From an uncultured bacterium (GTDB taxonomy: Bacteria; Patescibacteriota; Minisyncoccia; UBA9983): DNA of 38,564 nt. The stretch lies in the NCBI GenBank assembly GCA_913009575.1, contig CAJVWH010000005.1:1-38564 (forward strand). Direction: 5' to 3'. This document shows positions 38,449 to 38,564 of this stretch, piece after piece. The position numbers were made by a program, and so were the translations under genes. The first letter of the stretch is position 1. Every line of letters begins with the position of its first letter. Below the pieces are notes generated by a model that did not search any database, was not told where the DNA came from, and was given only the letters and a program-made list of their open reading frames with translations.

Positions 38449-38564
38449 AGATCGGAAGAGCGTCGTGTAGGGAAAGAGTGTAGATCTCGGTGGTCGCCGT
38501 ATCATTAAAAAAAAAAAAAGAGAACAACTATAAAGACCGCATACTAAATATAAAATCTATACCC
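38449..38564. other. Illumina P5 adapter read-through plus poly-A and junk; not genomic
   Basis: agatcggaagagcgtcgtgtagggaaagagtgtagatctcggtggtcgccgtatcatt at 38449-38506, then A-run and low-complexity tail. Confidence 0.98.

Overview
The window looks like a metagenome-assembled contig from a Patescibacteria/CPR-type bacterium (inference from gene content and compact architecture). Both ends carry untrimmed Illumina adapter: 1-186 and 38449-38564 are not genomic, and the ORFs at 36-854 and 36811-38505 are chimeric with adapter. The genomic part (187-38448) encodes: a Trx-CcdA fusion; HicBA and RelE/ParE-type TA modules; an SD-led TolB-like + M23 cassette; a partial ribosomal cluster (L23-L2-S19-L22-S3-L16-S17-L14-L24, no L29 between L16 and S17); a coupled minor-pilin operon; tpiA-pgk; HIT; recJ-rnhA-comEC(split)-ndk; a 6S-like structured RNA; beta-CASP nuclease; LOG protein; permease; recO; glyS; M16 peptidase; AI-2E transporter; metG; NMO/FabK-like flavoprotein; TatD; an orphan atpD-atpC pair; a Bro-N protein and a PAP2-LssY protein. 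The signals most worth following are: (1) three copies of the 3' tail of the Trx-CcdA gene, bounding successive cargo segments; (2) a recurrent extended -10 placed 6-10 nt before start codons (leaderless-type expression), contrasting with strong SDs on a few likely acquired genes; (3) perfect palindromes inserted in frame in conserved genes (tpiA, comEC twice, metG); (4) the 6S-like RNA, whose promoter shares an operator-like palindrome with the next gene. I could run no searches, so family names come from recognised motifs and recall.
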